The notes under the pieces are model-generated. The model made no database searches. It saw nothing but the letters and a program-made list of their open reading frames with translations, and had not been told where the DNA came from. Of a stretch of 45,000 nucleotides of DNA, positions 38,120 through 44,938 are shown in pieces. Position 1 is the first letter of the stretch. Each line of letters starts with the position of its first letter. Source of the stretch: TMED109 sp015660425 (GTDB lineage Bacteria > Pseudomonadota > Alphaproteobacteria > TMED109); contig JAPYTH010000013.1 in the NCBI GenBank assembly GCA_029936295.1, positions 1 to 45,000 of the forward strand, given 5' to 3'. The position numbers were made by a program, and so were the translations under genes.

Positions 38120-39278
38120 TTTTTATATCATATTTTTTATTGTCTAAATTATTTATTAAATGTTCTATTACAGACATTCTTATAGCTACTCCGAGCTCAA
38201 CTTGTTCTAGAATTAATGTTCTGTTTATATCATCAGCTAATTCACTATCTATTTCTACTCCTCTATTAATAGGGCCGGGATGCATGACTAATGCATTTTT
38301 TTTTGCAAAACTTAGTTTATTTCTATCTAACCCATAAAATTTAAAATATTCTTTTGCTGATGGAATATAAGAGCCTTGCATCCTTTCATGCTGTAATCTT
38401 AATATCATAACTATATCTGCATCTTTTAACCCTTCTTTCATATTAGTAAAAATCTTTGCTCCATATTTATCTAACCCTTGAGGCATAAGTGTAGTAGGCG
38501 CTATAACTTTAACCTTTGCTCCCATAGTTATAAGTAATTTTATATTAGATCTGGCGACGCGACTGTGAGCTATATCTCCACATATAGCTACTGTCAGGCC
38601 TTGAATTTTATTTTTACGCCTTCTAATTGCGAGAGCATCTAATAAAGCTTGAGTAGGGTGTTCATGTAGTCCATCTCCAGCATTAATTACCGCACAATTA
38701 ATTTTGTTAGCTAATAGATGTGGTGTTCCGCTCAAAGAATGTCTAATAACAAGTATATCTGGTTTCATTGCATTCAAAGTCATTGCGGTATCTAATAGGC
38801 TTTCTCCTTTCCTTATTGAGGAAGTTTCTATTTGCATATTTATTACGTCCATTCCTAAACGATTAGCGGCTAGCTCAAATGATGTTTTTGTTCTAGTAGA
38901 ATCTTCAAAAAATAAGTTAACAAGCGTTCTGCCTTTATATTTATGATTGACTAGAGGTTCTATTCTATTCTCTTTGATTATATCGTCGGCTCTATCCAAT
39001 AAAGAGGTTATTTCAGTTGGTTCTAAGCCTTCTATTCCTAATAAGTGCTTCTGTTTGTATTTGTTAGTATTAATAATATTTATACGTTTTATAGTATAGA
39101 AATTACTTGGATTGACATTACCTTCTGTGACAGTAATAATTTTTTGCATAATAGATTGTTTTGGAATTCTATCGCCAGTTAAATACCTTGAAAGTGAAGC
39201 AGCAGATATATTAAGAGTTTTAGCTAGTTTTTTTCTGTTACTTGAGTTTTCTTTAATCCATTTATCTAGAGCATGCAT
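38109..39278 (-). CDS. pyrB: Aspartate carbamoyltransferase with an N-terminal Cro/XRE-type helix-turn-helix domain
   Basis: Residues from H78 on (HLLGIEGLEPTEI) are a full PyrB catalytic chain: carbamoyl-phosphate loop EDSTRTKTSFE with STRT at 127-130, IRKGESLLDT, INAGDGLHEHPTQALLD, HPGPINRGVEI near the end. It makes carbamoylaspartate for pyrimidine synthesis. Residues 1-61 are an added helix-turn-helix domain: LDKWIKENSSNRKKLAKTLN then the recognition helix ISAASLSRYLTGDRIP and VTEGNVNPSNF, joined by a basic linker (62-77). The ATG at 39278 has AAGG at 39288-39285. The only start codon between the domains is an ATG at 39149 (M44) with no Shine-Dalgarno. A 17-bp palindrome lies upstream. 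At 389 residues it exceeds the usual ~310. Confidence 0.95.
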   Translation of the reverse strand: MHALDKWIKENSSNRKKLAKTLNISAASLSRYLTGDRIPKQSIMQKIITVTEGNVNPSNFYTIKRINIINTNKYKQKHLLGIEGLEPTEITSLLDRADDIIKENRIEPLVNHKYKGRTLVNLFFEDSTRTKTSFELAANRLGMDVINMQIETSSIRKGESLLDTAMTLNAMKPDILVIRHSLSGTPHLLANKINCAVINAGDGLHEHPTQALLDALAIRRRKNKIQGLTVAICGDIAHSRVARSNIKLLITMGAKVKVIAPTTLMPQGLDKYGAKIFTNMKEGLKDADIVMILRLQHERMQGSYIPSAKEYFKFYGLDRNKLSFAKKNALVMHPGPINRGVEIDSELADDINRTLILEQVELGVAIRMSVIEHLINNLDNKKYDIKNEK

Positions 39279-39304
39279 TGTAAACCTTATAATTAACTAA
39301 TAAT

Positions 39305-39333
39305 TAATTACCGTTTTGGTAATAATATGTCAA
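39305..39333 (-). promoter_or_regulatory. Candidate promoter of pyrB
   Basis: On the - strand a perfect TTGACA -35 (39333-39328) overlaps the ruvX stop codon. The -10 is less clear: TAATTA at 17-nt spacing (39310-39305) is a poor match; ATTAAT at 19-nt spacing (39308-39303) matches four of six. Either way the 17-bp palindrome at 39307-39323 fills the spacer. The leader to the pyrB ATG would be about 20 nt. Confidence 0.55.
39307..39323. promoter_or_regulatory. 17-bp palindromic operator candidate for the HTH-PyrB protein
   Basis: ATTACCGTTTTGGTAAT has perfect 6-bp arms around a 5-nt centre. Its length and half-site (TTACC/GGTAA) resemble operators bound by dimers of Cro/CI-type helix-turn-helix proteins. 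It lies between the putative -35 and -10 boxes of pyrB, where a bound protein would block RNA polymerase. Binding by the PyrB N-terminal domain is inference. Confidence 0.6.
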
Positions 39334-39830
39334 ATATTTATATTACTTAGTGATTTAATAGCCCCATCTAGAATCCAGCATGCAGCAGAAGAATCTATAA
39401 TTTTTTGTCTTTTTTTTCTGGATAGATTTAATTCACTTATTAATAATTTTTCAACAGCATTAGTCGAAAACCTTTCATCCCATAGAAGTAATGGAAGACT
39501 AAGACTCTTATTAATTTCTTCAGACAATCTTCTTATAGACTGAGATTTTTTTCCTGGCTTTCCATCTAAATTAACAGGTCTTCCTACAACGATAGAAGAA
39601 ATATCATTTTCTACTATTATATTTTTTATAATATTTATATCTTCTAATAATTTTCTTCTGTTAAGTGTTTTTAGGCTAGTTGCAATAGATCTGGTATTAT
39701 TACATATTGCTAATCCAATTCTTTTCTCACCTAGGTCTAAACCAAGAATGCTTCCTGAAATTGGAATCATACTATAAAATTCTTTAATATCTAATGTAAT
39801 AAGTTTTTTAAGTTGCTTGCTGTTAGTCAT
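39330..39830 (-). CDS. ruvX: Putative pre-16S rRNA nuclease / Holliday junction resolvase-like protein RuvX (YqgF)
   Basis: A 166-residue RNase H-fold protein; in E. coli YqgF matures the 16S rRNA 5' end. Motifs are GLDLGEKRIGLAICN (catalytic aspartate in DLG), VVGRPVNLDGKPGKKSQ, and LLWDERFSTNAVEKLL with D/E of WDE; the DSSAACWILDGA block gives the last acidic residue. The N-terminus is about 25 residues longer than in short members (an alternative ATG at M21 exists). Located upstream of pyrB as in alphaproteobacteria and divergent from gatC. Confidence 0.92.
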   Translation of the reverse strand: MTNSKQLKKLITLDIKEFYSMIPISGSILGLDLGEKRIGLAICNNTRSIATSLKTLNRRKLLEDINIIKNIIVENDISSIVVGRPVNLDGKPGKKSQSIRRLSEEINKSLSLPLLLWDERFSTNAVEKLLISELNLSRKKRQKIIDSSAACWILDGAIKSLSNINI

Positions 39831-39932
39831 TTAGAGTGTTAATCAATCCTAAAAGTTATTATTAATATTTAAAATATTATATATATATGAGTATTATCAG
39901 TATTTTTAAATTTTTAGATAGGGTTTTTGTAT

Positions 39933-40220
39933 ATGTCTTTAGATAAATCAACTTTAGAACGAGTAGCGTATCTAGCTAGAATTAAAATTGATAATTCTGA
40001 AATTGATAAAATGACAGAAGAGTTAAATAATATTATGAAATGGGTTGAGAAATTAAATGAGGTAGATATTGAAGATGTTCAACCTATGACGGGTGTCTCC
40101 AGTATGACTTTACGAGAGAGAGAAGATAAGGTTACAGATGGGGGTTTAGAAGATAAAATTTTAAGTAATGCTCCAGAAAAAATAGATGGTTCATTCACCG
40201 TACCGAAAGTAATAGAATAA
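39933..40220 (+). CDS. gatC: Aspartyl/glutamyl-tRNA amidotransferase subunit C
   Basis: The small subunit of GatCAB, which converts Glu-tRNA(Gln) and/or Asp-tRNA(Asn) to the amide forms. The 95 residues show ERVAYLARIKIDNSEIDKM, NNIMKWVEKLNEVD and the C-terminal NAPEKIDGSFTVPKVIE. A TTG two codons earlier (39927) is in frame, but the ATG at 39933 with ATAGGG about 9 nt upstream is preferred. gatA follows with 1 nt between. Confidence 0.96.
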   Translation: MSLDKSTLERVAYLARIKIDNSEIDKMTEELNNIMKWVEKLNEVDIEDVQPMTGVSSMTLREREDKVTDGGLEDKILSNAPEKIDGSFTVPKVIE

Positions 40221-40221
40221 A

Positions 40222-41676
40222 ATGACAAAAATTACAGATTTAGGAGTTATTGAAACATTAGAAGGTTTAAAAAGTAAAGAATTTTCATCTGAAGAAGTTG
40301 TGTCAGAATATTTAAAACTTATTCAAAGTGACTCAAAACTAAATGCATATATCCATTTTAATGGTGAAAAATCTTTATTAGAAGCAAAAAAATCTGATCA
40401 AAGGAGAGCTAATAATAATTCGTTGCCATTAGATGGTTTGCCTATAGCAGTAAAAGATATCTTTTGTGTTGCAGGTGAAAAAACTTCAGCGTGTTCTAAA
40501 ATATTAGAAAATTTTATTCCTGATTATGAGTCTACTGTTACTTCTAAGTTATGGCAGGCTGGTGGCATTTACATTGGAAAAACTAGTATGGATGAATTTG
40601 CAATGGGATCATCTAATGAAACAAGTTATTTTGGAGAAGTTATTAATCCATGGAGTAGTGATGGAGATGCCTTGGTTCCAGGAGGTTCCTCTGGAGGTTC
40701 AGCTTCAGCTGTTGCTGCTAAAATGGCCCCTATAGCATTAGGAACTGATACAGGTGGTTCTATTAGGCAGCCTGCATCTTTTTGTGGAGCTGTAGGAATA
40801 AAACCTACTTATGGAAGGTGTTCTAGATGGGGTATAATAGCATTTGCATCATCTTTAGATCAAGCTGGTCCAATTACACGTTCAGTAAAGGATAGTGCTG
40901 TAATATTACAAAATATGGCAGGGTTTGATACTATGGACTCCACCTCAGCAGATATTAAGGTTCCAGATTTTATTAATTCGTGTTCAAAACCTATAAAAGG
41001 AATGAAAATAGGAATTCCAGAAGAATATAGATTAGATGGCTTAGCAAATGATGTTCAAAATGTCTGGGAATCAGGTATTAAATGGCTAAAAGAAGCAGGT
41101 GCAGAAATTATTGATGTTACTCTTCCTCATACTAAATATGCACTTCCTACTTATTATATAGTTGCTCCAGCAGAGGCTTCAGCTAATTTAGCTCGTTACG
41201 ATGGTGTTAAATATGGATACAGGTCTGAAAATATAAAAGATCTTGAAGATATGTATTCACAAACTAGAGCTGAAGGTTTTGGTGCGGAAGTTAAAAGAAG
41301 AATTTTAATTGGAACATATGTATTATCAGCTGGCTATTATGATGCCTATTATTTAAGAGCTCAAAAAGTAAGAACCAAGATTGTAGAAGATTTTACTATG
41401 GCTTTTAATAAATGTGATGCAATTCTTACACCAACTACACCAACTGGTGCATTTAAAATTGGAGAAAAAAATATTGATCCTGTAACTATGTATATGAATG
41501 ATGTTTTTACAGTTCCAGCAAGCCTTGCAGGCTTACCTGCAATCTCTATACCATCAGGTTTAGATGCTAAAGGTTGTCCATTAGGTCTTCAACTTATTGG
41601 AAAAGGGTTTGATGAAGAAACTATATTTAGTATTGGCAGTATTCTTGAAGAATCAGCTAATTTTAAGAATATATAA
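40222..41676 (+). CDS. gatA: Aspartyl/glutamyl-tRNA amidotransferase subunit A
   Basis: The glutaminase subunit of GatCAB, an amidase-signature enzyme that releases ammonia from glutamine. The 484 residues contain the Ser-cisSer-Lys triad: K78 (LPIAVKDIF), S156 (PGGSSGGSA) and S180 (GTDTGGSIRQPAS). The C-terminal LPAISIPSGLD and LGLQLIGK are typical. Part of gatC-gatA-gatB. Confidence 0.98.
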   Translation: MTKITDLGVIETLEGLKSKEFSSEEVVSEYLKLIQSDSKLNAYIHFNGEKSLLEAKKSDQRRANNNSLPLDGLPIAVKDIFCVAGEKTSACSKILENFIPDYESTVTSKLWQAGGIYIGKTSMDEFAMGSSNETSYFGEVINPWSSDGDALVPGGSSGGSASAVAAKMAPIALGTDTGGSIRQPASFCGAVGIKPTYGRCSRWGIIAFASSLDQAGPITRSVKDSAVILQNMAGFDTMDSTSADIKVPDFINSCSKPIKGMKIGIPEEYRLDGLANDVQNVWESGIKWLKEAGAEIIDVTLPHTKYALPTYYIVAPAEASANLARYDGVKYGYRSENIKDLEDMYSQTRAEGFGAEVKRRILIGTYVLSAGYYDAYYLRAQKVRTKIVEDFTMAFNKCDAILTPTTPTGAFKIGEKNIDPVTMYMNDVFTVPASLAGLPAISIPSGLDAKGCPLGLQLIGKGFDEETIFSIGSILEESANFKNI

Positions 41677-41695
41677 ATTATGAGGACTATATAAC

Positions 41696-43156
41696 ATGAG
41701 AGAGCCAATAAAATTAAAAGGTGAAACAGGAACTTGGGAAATGGTAATAGGTTTGGAAATTCATGCTCAAGTAAAATGTAAATCAAAATTATTTTCAGGG
41801 TCAGCTACTGATTTTGGAGCAAGCCCTAACTCACAAGTTAGTTATGTTGATGCTGCTATGCCAGGTATGTTGCCGGTTATTAATAGTGAAGCTGTAAATC
41901 AAGCAATTAAAACAGGACATGCTTTGAATGCAAAAATTAATAACGTTTCAATTTTTGATAGAAAAAATTATTTTTATCCTGATTTACCTCAAGGTTATCA
42001 AATTTCTCAGTTTAAATCACCGATAGTAGGTGAGGGATGGGTAATAGTGGATCTAGGAAAAGGAGAAACTAAAAAAATTGGAATTGAACGTCTCCATTTA
42101 GAACAAGATGCAGGTAAATTAATGCATGATCAACATCCAAAATTATCATTGGTAGATTTAAATAGATCAGGTATCCCCTTAATGGAAATAGTATCTATGC
42201 CTGATATGAGAGATTGGGAAGAAGCAGGTGCTTATTTAAGAAAATTACGTTCAATAGTTAGATATATAGGTTCTTGCGATGGTAATATGGATGAAGGTTC
42301 ATTGAGGTGTGATGCTAATATATCCGTTAGGAGGCCTGGGGAAGAGTTTGGCACGAGATGTGAATTAAAAAATATTAATTCAGTTAAATATATGATGAAA
42401 GCAGTTGAATATGAAGCTTATAGACAAATTGAAATAATAGAAGGTGGAGGAAAAGTATTACAACAAACTCGTTTGTATGATCCGAATAAAAATGAAACAA
42501 GATCAATGAGATCAAAAGAAGAAGCTCATGATTATCGTTATTTTCCAGACCCTGATTTATTACCTTTACATATCAGCGCAGAAAGAATTGAAAAATTTAA
42601 ACAAGAACTTCCTGAATTATCTGATCAAAAGAGAGAGCGTTTTCAGTCTGAATATGGTTTAAGTTTTTATGATGCTGATGTTTTAACAGCAGATAAAAAG
42701 CATGCTGATTTTTTTGAAGTGGTTTCTAAGAATAGAGATGCTAAATTTGTAGCTAATTGGATCATTACAAATTTTTTTGCTATGTTAAATGAGGTAGAAA
42801 AAAGTATAGAAGATAGTCCGGTTAAAGCTGATCAATTAGGGGAACTATTTGATTTAATTCAAGACGGAACTGTTTCTGGAAGGACTGCTAAAGAAGTATT
42901 TGAAGAAATGTTTACTAACGGTGGATCCGCTTTAGAAATTGTTAAATCTAAAGGTCTTAAACAAATAAGTAATACTGACGAACTAGAAGATATGGTAAAA
43001 AAAATTATTGATGATAATGAAGAACAAGTTAACAAATATAGAAGTGGTAATGAAAAACTTTTTGGATGGTTTGTAGGACAAGCAATGAAAAATACTGGTG
43101 GTACAGCTAATCCCAAAGTTGTGAATGAAATACTGTTGAAATTATTAAAGGGTTAG
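41696..43156 (+). CDS. gatB: Aspartyl/glutamyl-tRNA amidotransferase subunit B
   Basis: The kinase/transamidase subunit of GatCAB. The 486 residues include VIGLEIHAQVKCKSKLFSG, DRKNYFYPDLPQGYQISQ, GIERLHLEQDAGKLMHD, LVDLNRSGIPLMEIVS and CDGNMDEGSLRCDANIS, and a C-terminal YqeY-like helical tRNA-binding domain from about 330, ending in the VNEILLKLLKG helix. It starts 19 nt after gatA. The presence of the complex suggests that this genome uses indirect Gln-tRNA and/or Asn-tRNA formation. Confidence 0.98.
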   Translation: MREPIKLKGETGTWEMVIGLEIHAQVKCKSKLFSGSATDFGASPNSQVSYVDAAMPGMLPVINSEAVNQAIKTGHALNAKINNVSIFDRKNYFYPDLPQGYQISQFKSPIVGEGWVIVDLGKGETKKIGIERLHLEQDAGKLMHDQHPKLSLVDLNRSGIPLMEIVSMPDMRDWEEAGAYLRKLRSIVRYIGSCDGNMDEGSLRCDANISVRRPGEEFGTRCELKNINSVKYMMKAVEYEAYRQIEIIEGGGKVLQQTRLYDPNKNETRSMRSKEEAHDYRYFPDPDLLPLHISAERIEKFKQELPELSDQKRERFQSEYGLSFYDADVLTADKKHADFFEVVSKNRDAKFVANWIITNFFAMLNEVEKSIEDSPVKADQLGELFDLIQDGTVSGRTAKEVFEEMFTNGGSALEIVKSKGLKQISNTDELEDMVKKIIDDNEEQVNKYRSGNEKLFGWFVGQAMKNTGGTANPKVVNEILLKLLKG

Positions 43157-43172
43157 TAATTGGAGTTAAAGT

Positions 43173-43817
43173 ATGTTCTATGATACTAAAAAAAATGATC
43201 ATGGTTTAAAATATAATCCTTTTAAATCTTGTATTGTACCTAGACCAATAGCATGGATTACTACTAAAAGTGAAGAAGGGGTTCATAATTGTGCTCCTTA
43301 TAGTTTTTTTAATGGTATTGCTGCTGATCCGCCTATGATTATGTACGCAACTAATGGTAAACAACCTATGGGTGGACATAAGGATACTATAACTAATATA
43401 AGGGATAATGGAGAATTTGTAGTAAATATAGTGTCTTATGAGGCAAAATATAAAATGAATGAAACAACGGCTCCTTTTAATCCAAATGAAAGTGAAGTTG
43501 ATATCGCTAAGCTAGAAATTTTAGAATCTAAATTAATATCTCCTGCGCGACTAGCTATTTCTCCAATCCATATGGAGTGTAAGCTTTATAAAATTATTGA
43601 TCTTCCTACTTTAAAAAGTAATGAATATAACGGTATGGTTTTAGGACATGTTGTAGGTATCCATATTAATGATGATGTTTTAGAGGATGGAAAAGTCGAT
43701 TTAAAAAAAATTAGGCCTTTATCTCGTCTTGGTTACTTAGATTATTCTGTTGTTGATAATATTTTTGAGATGGCCAGGCCAGAAGGTTCTCCTCGTCCAG
43801 ACCAAGTTCAAAAATAG
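43173..43817 (+). CDS. Flavin reductase-like / FMN-binding split-barrel protein
   Basis: A 214-residue protein of the flavin reductase (DIM6/NTAB) domain family: IVPRPIAWITTKSEEGVHNC at 22-41, APYSFFNGIAADPPMIMYA, and FVVNIVSY, which form the FMN-binding split barrel, then HMECKLYKI and GHVVGIHI. It may reduce free flavin or be an FMN enzyme of unknown substrate. It lies 16 nt after gatB and 11 nt before the GST gene, so probably cotranscribed. Confidence 0.88.
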   Translation: MFYDTKKNDHGLKYNPFKSCIVPRPIAWITTKSEEGVHNCAPYSFFNGIAADPPMIMYATNGKQPMGGHKDTITNIRDNGEFVVNIVSYEAKYKMNETTAPFNPNESEVDIAKLEILESKLISPARLAISPIHMECKLYKIIDLPTLKSNEYNGMVLGHVVGIHINDDVLEDGKVDLKKIRPLSRLGYLDYSVVDNIFEMARPEGSPRPDQVQK

Positions 43818-43828
43818 AAAGGTAAGTT

Positions 43829-44461
43829 ATGATAGATTTTTATAGTTGGAGCACACCTAATGGGAGAAAAATTTCTATTATGCTGGAAGAGACAAAATTA
43901 GATTATAAATTAATTCCTATCAATATTATTAAGGACGAACAATTTGATAAGAATTTTTTAGAAATTAGCCCTAATAATAAAATTCCTGCAATATATGATT
44001 ATGATACTAAGATATCTATGATGGAATCAGGTTCTATATTGATGTATTTATCAGAAAAAACAGGAATTTTTATGCCTAATGATGATAAAAGTCGCTGGAA
44101 AAGAGATGAATGGTTAATGTTTCAAATGGCTTCTTTAGGGCCAATGCTTGGTCAGGTTCACCATTTTGTTAAGTTTAATAGTGGAAAATCTACTTATGCT
44201 GAGGAACGATATTCTGCCGAAGCTTTGAGGATATATGGAGTTTTAAATACTCGTTTAGGTATTAGTCAATATGTTGCGGGTAATGATTATGGTATAGCCG
44301 ATATATCAATTTGGCCATGGATAGCTAGATTTGAATGGCAAAATATAGATCTGAATAAATTTCCTAATATATTAAGATGGTATAAAGAAATTGCTTCAAG
44401 AGATGCGGTTCTTAAAGGTTATGATATGCCTAGCATGGGCGCAGCAATACCAATCCCTTAA
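43829..44461 (+). CDS. Glutathione S-transferase family protein (Nu-class / YfcG-like)
   Basis: A 210-residue GST. The thioredoxin-like N-domain begins FYSWSTPNGRKISIMLEETK, close to YfcG/YghU disulfide-bond reductases (TPNG is the glutathione-contacting segment), and contains NNKIPAIYD and MMESGSILMYLSEKTG. The helical C-domain has MLGQVHHFVKF and YGIADISIWPWIARFE. The last codons (44417-44440, encoding GYDMPSM and flanking bases) are repeated exactly in inverted orientation beyond tRNA-Ser. Confidence 0.9.
   Translation: MIDFYSWSTPNGRKISIMLEETKLDYKLIPINIIKDEQFDKNFLEISPNNKIPAIYDYDTKISMMESGSILMYLSEKTGIFMPNDDKSRWKRDEWLMFQMASLGPMLGQVHHFVKFNSGKSTYAEERYSAEALRIYGVLNTRLGISQYVAGNDYGIADISIWPWIARFEWQNIDLNKFPNILRWYKEIASRDAVLKGYDMPSMGAAIPIP
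44417..44440 (+). repeat. 24-nt inverted repeat, left copy (inside GST 3' end)
   Basis: It begins GGTTATGATATGCC and ends GCATGGGC. The exact reverse complement occurs at 44646-44669. The match stops abruptly at both ends. The spacing between the copies is 205 nt and contains the GST stop, the tRNA-Ser promoter and the whole tRNA. Confidence 0.9.
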
Positions 44462-44479
44462 AAATAATTAATATCTAGT

Positions 44480-44508
44480 TTGACACTTTGCTCGTGACAT
44501 TTTACAAG
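44480..44508 (+). promoter_or_regulatory. Promoter for tRNA-Ser
   Basis: TTGACA (44480-44485) and TACAAG (44503-44508, four of six matches) are separated by 17 nt. The expected start site falls at about 44515, the first base of the mature tRNA. Confidence 0.65.
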
Positions 44509-44514
44509 AATATT

Positions 44515-44604
44515 GGACACGTGGCCGAGCGGTTGAAGGCGCGCCCCTGCTAAGGGTGTAAACGGGCAACCGTTTCGAGGGTTCGAATCCCTTCGTGTCC
44601 GCCA
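44515..44604 (+). tRNA. tRNA-Ser (GCT)
   Basis: A 90-nt class II tRNA: acceptor GGACACG/CGTGTCC with discriminator G and encoded CCA (44602-44604), D-arm GGCCGAGCGGTTGAAGGC, anticodon loop CTGCTAA with anticodon GCT at 44549-44551, a long variable arm, and T-loop GTTCGAATC. It reads AGC/AGT serine codons. Confidence 0.98.
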
Positions 44605-44645
44605 GTTACATCACTATAGTATGTCAGCGTATGTTAAACATCTAA

Positions 44646-44669
44646 GCCCATGCTAGGCATATCATAACC
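44646..44669 (-). repeat. 24-nt inverted repeat, right copy
   Basis: The exact reverse complement of 44417-44440. On the - strand it continues upstream with GGTTATAAT and GGTTATGGA, and one frame there encodes YGGYNGYDMPSMGLDV then a stop, sharing GYDMPSMG with the GST C-terminus. An in-frame stop lies about 27 codons before that end, so no gene of normal length remains. Confidence 0.9.
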
Positions 44670-44687
44670 ATTATAACCTCCATAACC
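44661..44687. repeat. Three tandem degenerate 9-mers
   Basis: ATCATAACC, ATTATAACC and TCCATAACC follow one another directly. On the - strand each reads GGTTAT plus three variable bases (Gly-Tyr-X). The first unit is the end of the 24-nt repeat, so the array may have grown from it by slippage. Confidence 0.6.
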
Positions 44688-44876
44688 ATGGTAGTTGGAT
44701 ATATATATGGTGTATTAGAATTTGATTATGATATTTTAATGTATGGAATTATAGGAAGTATTATAGCTTTATTTATATATATGGGCATCTTTAGGTCGCT
44801 AGAATGGGTAATATTAGCTCCTATATCTGCTGTATTAGGAACATTTATAATTATATCTCAAATAATGGCAGCTTAA
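44688..44876 (+). CDS. Possible small membrane protein (doubtful)
   Basis: A 62-codon frame with two hydrophobic segments (about 17-36 and 39-58: ILMYGIIGSIIALFIYMGIF and WVILAPISAVLGTFIIISQ). This amphipathic arrangement would suit a small two-helix membrane protein. There is no Shine-Dalgarno before the ATG, and I recognise no family; the start overlaps the repeat array. It could be genuine or a chance frame in AT-rich DNA. Confidence 0.35.
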   Translation: MVVGYIYGVLEFDYDILMYGIIGSIIALFIYMGIFRSLEWVILAPISAVLGTFIIISQIMAA

Positions 44877-44938
44877 TTATATAACCTATATTAGCGAGGT
44901 TCATAGAGAAGCAAGAAAAGATATTCAGTAAAGTGGTA

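Noticed and set aside
39279..39329. Possibility that the pyrB HTH extension is a frame that is open by chance
   Set aside because: The extension has a coherent helix-turn-helix pattern, its own Shine-Dalgarno and no alternative start before the PyrB domain except M44 without a ribosome site.
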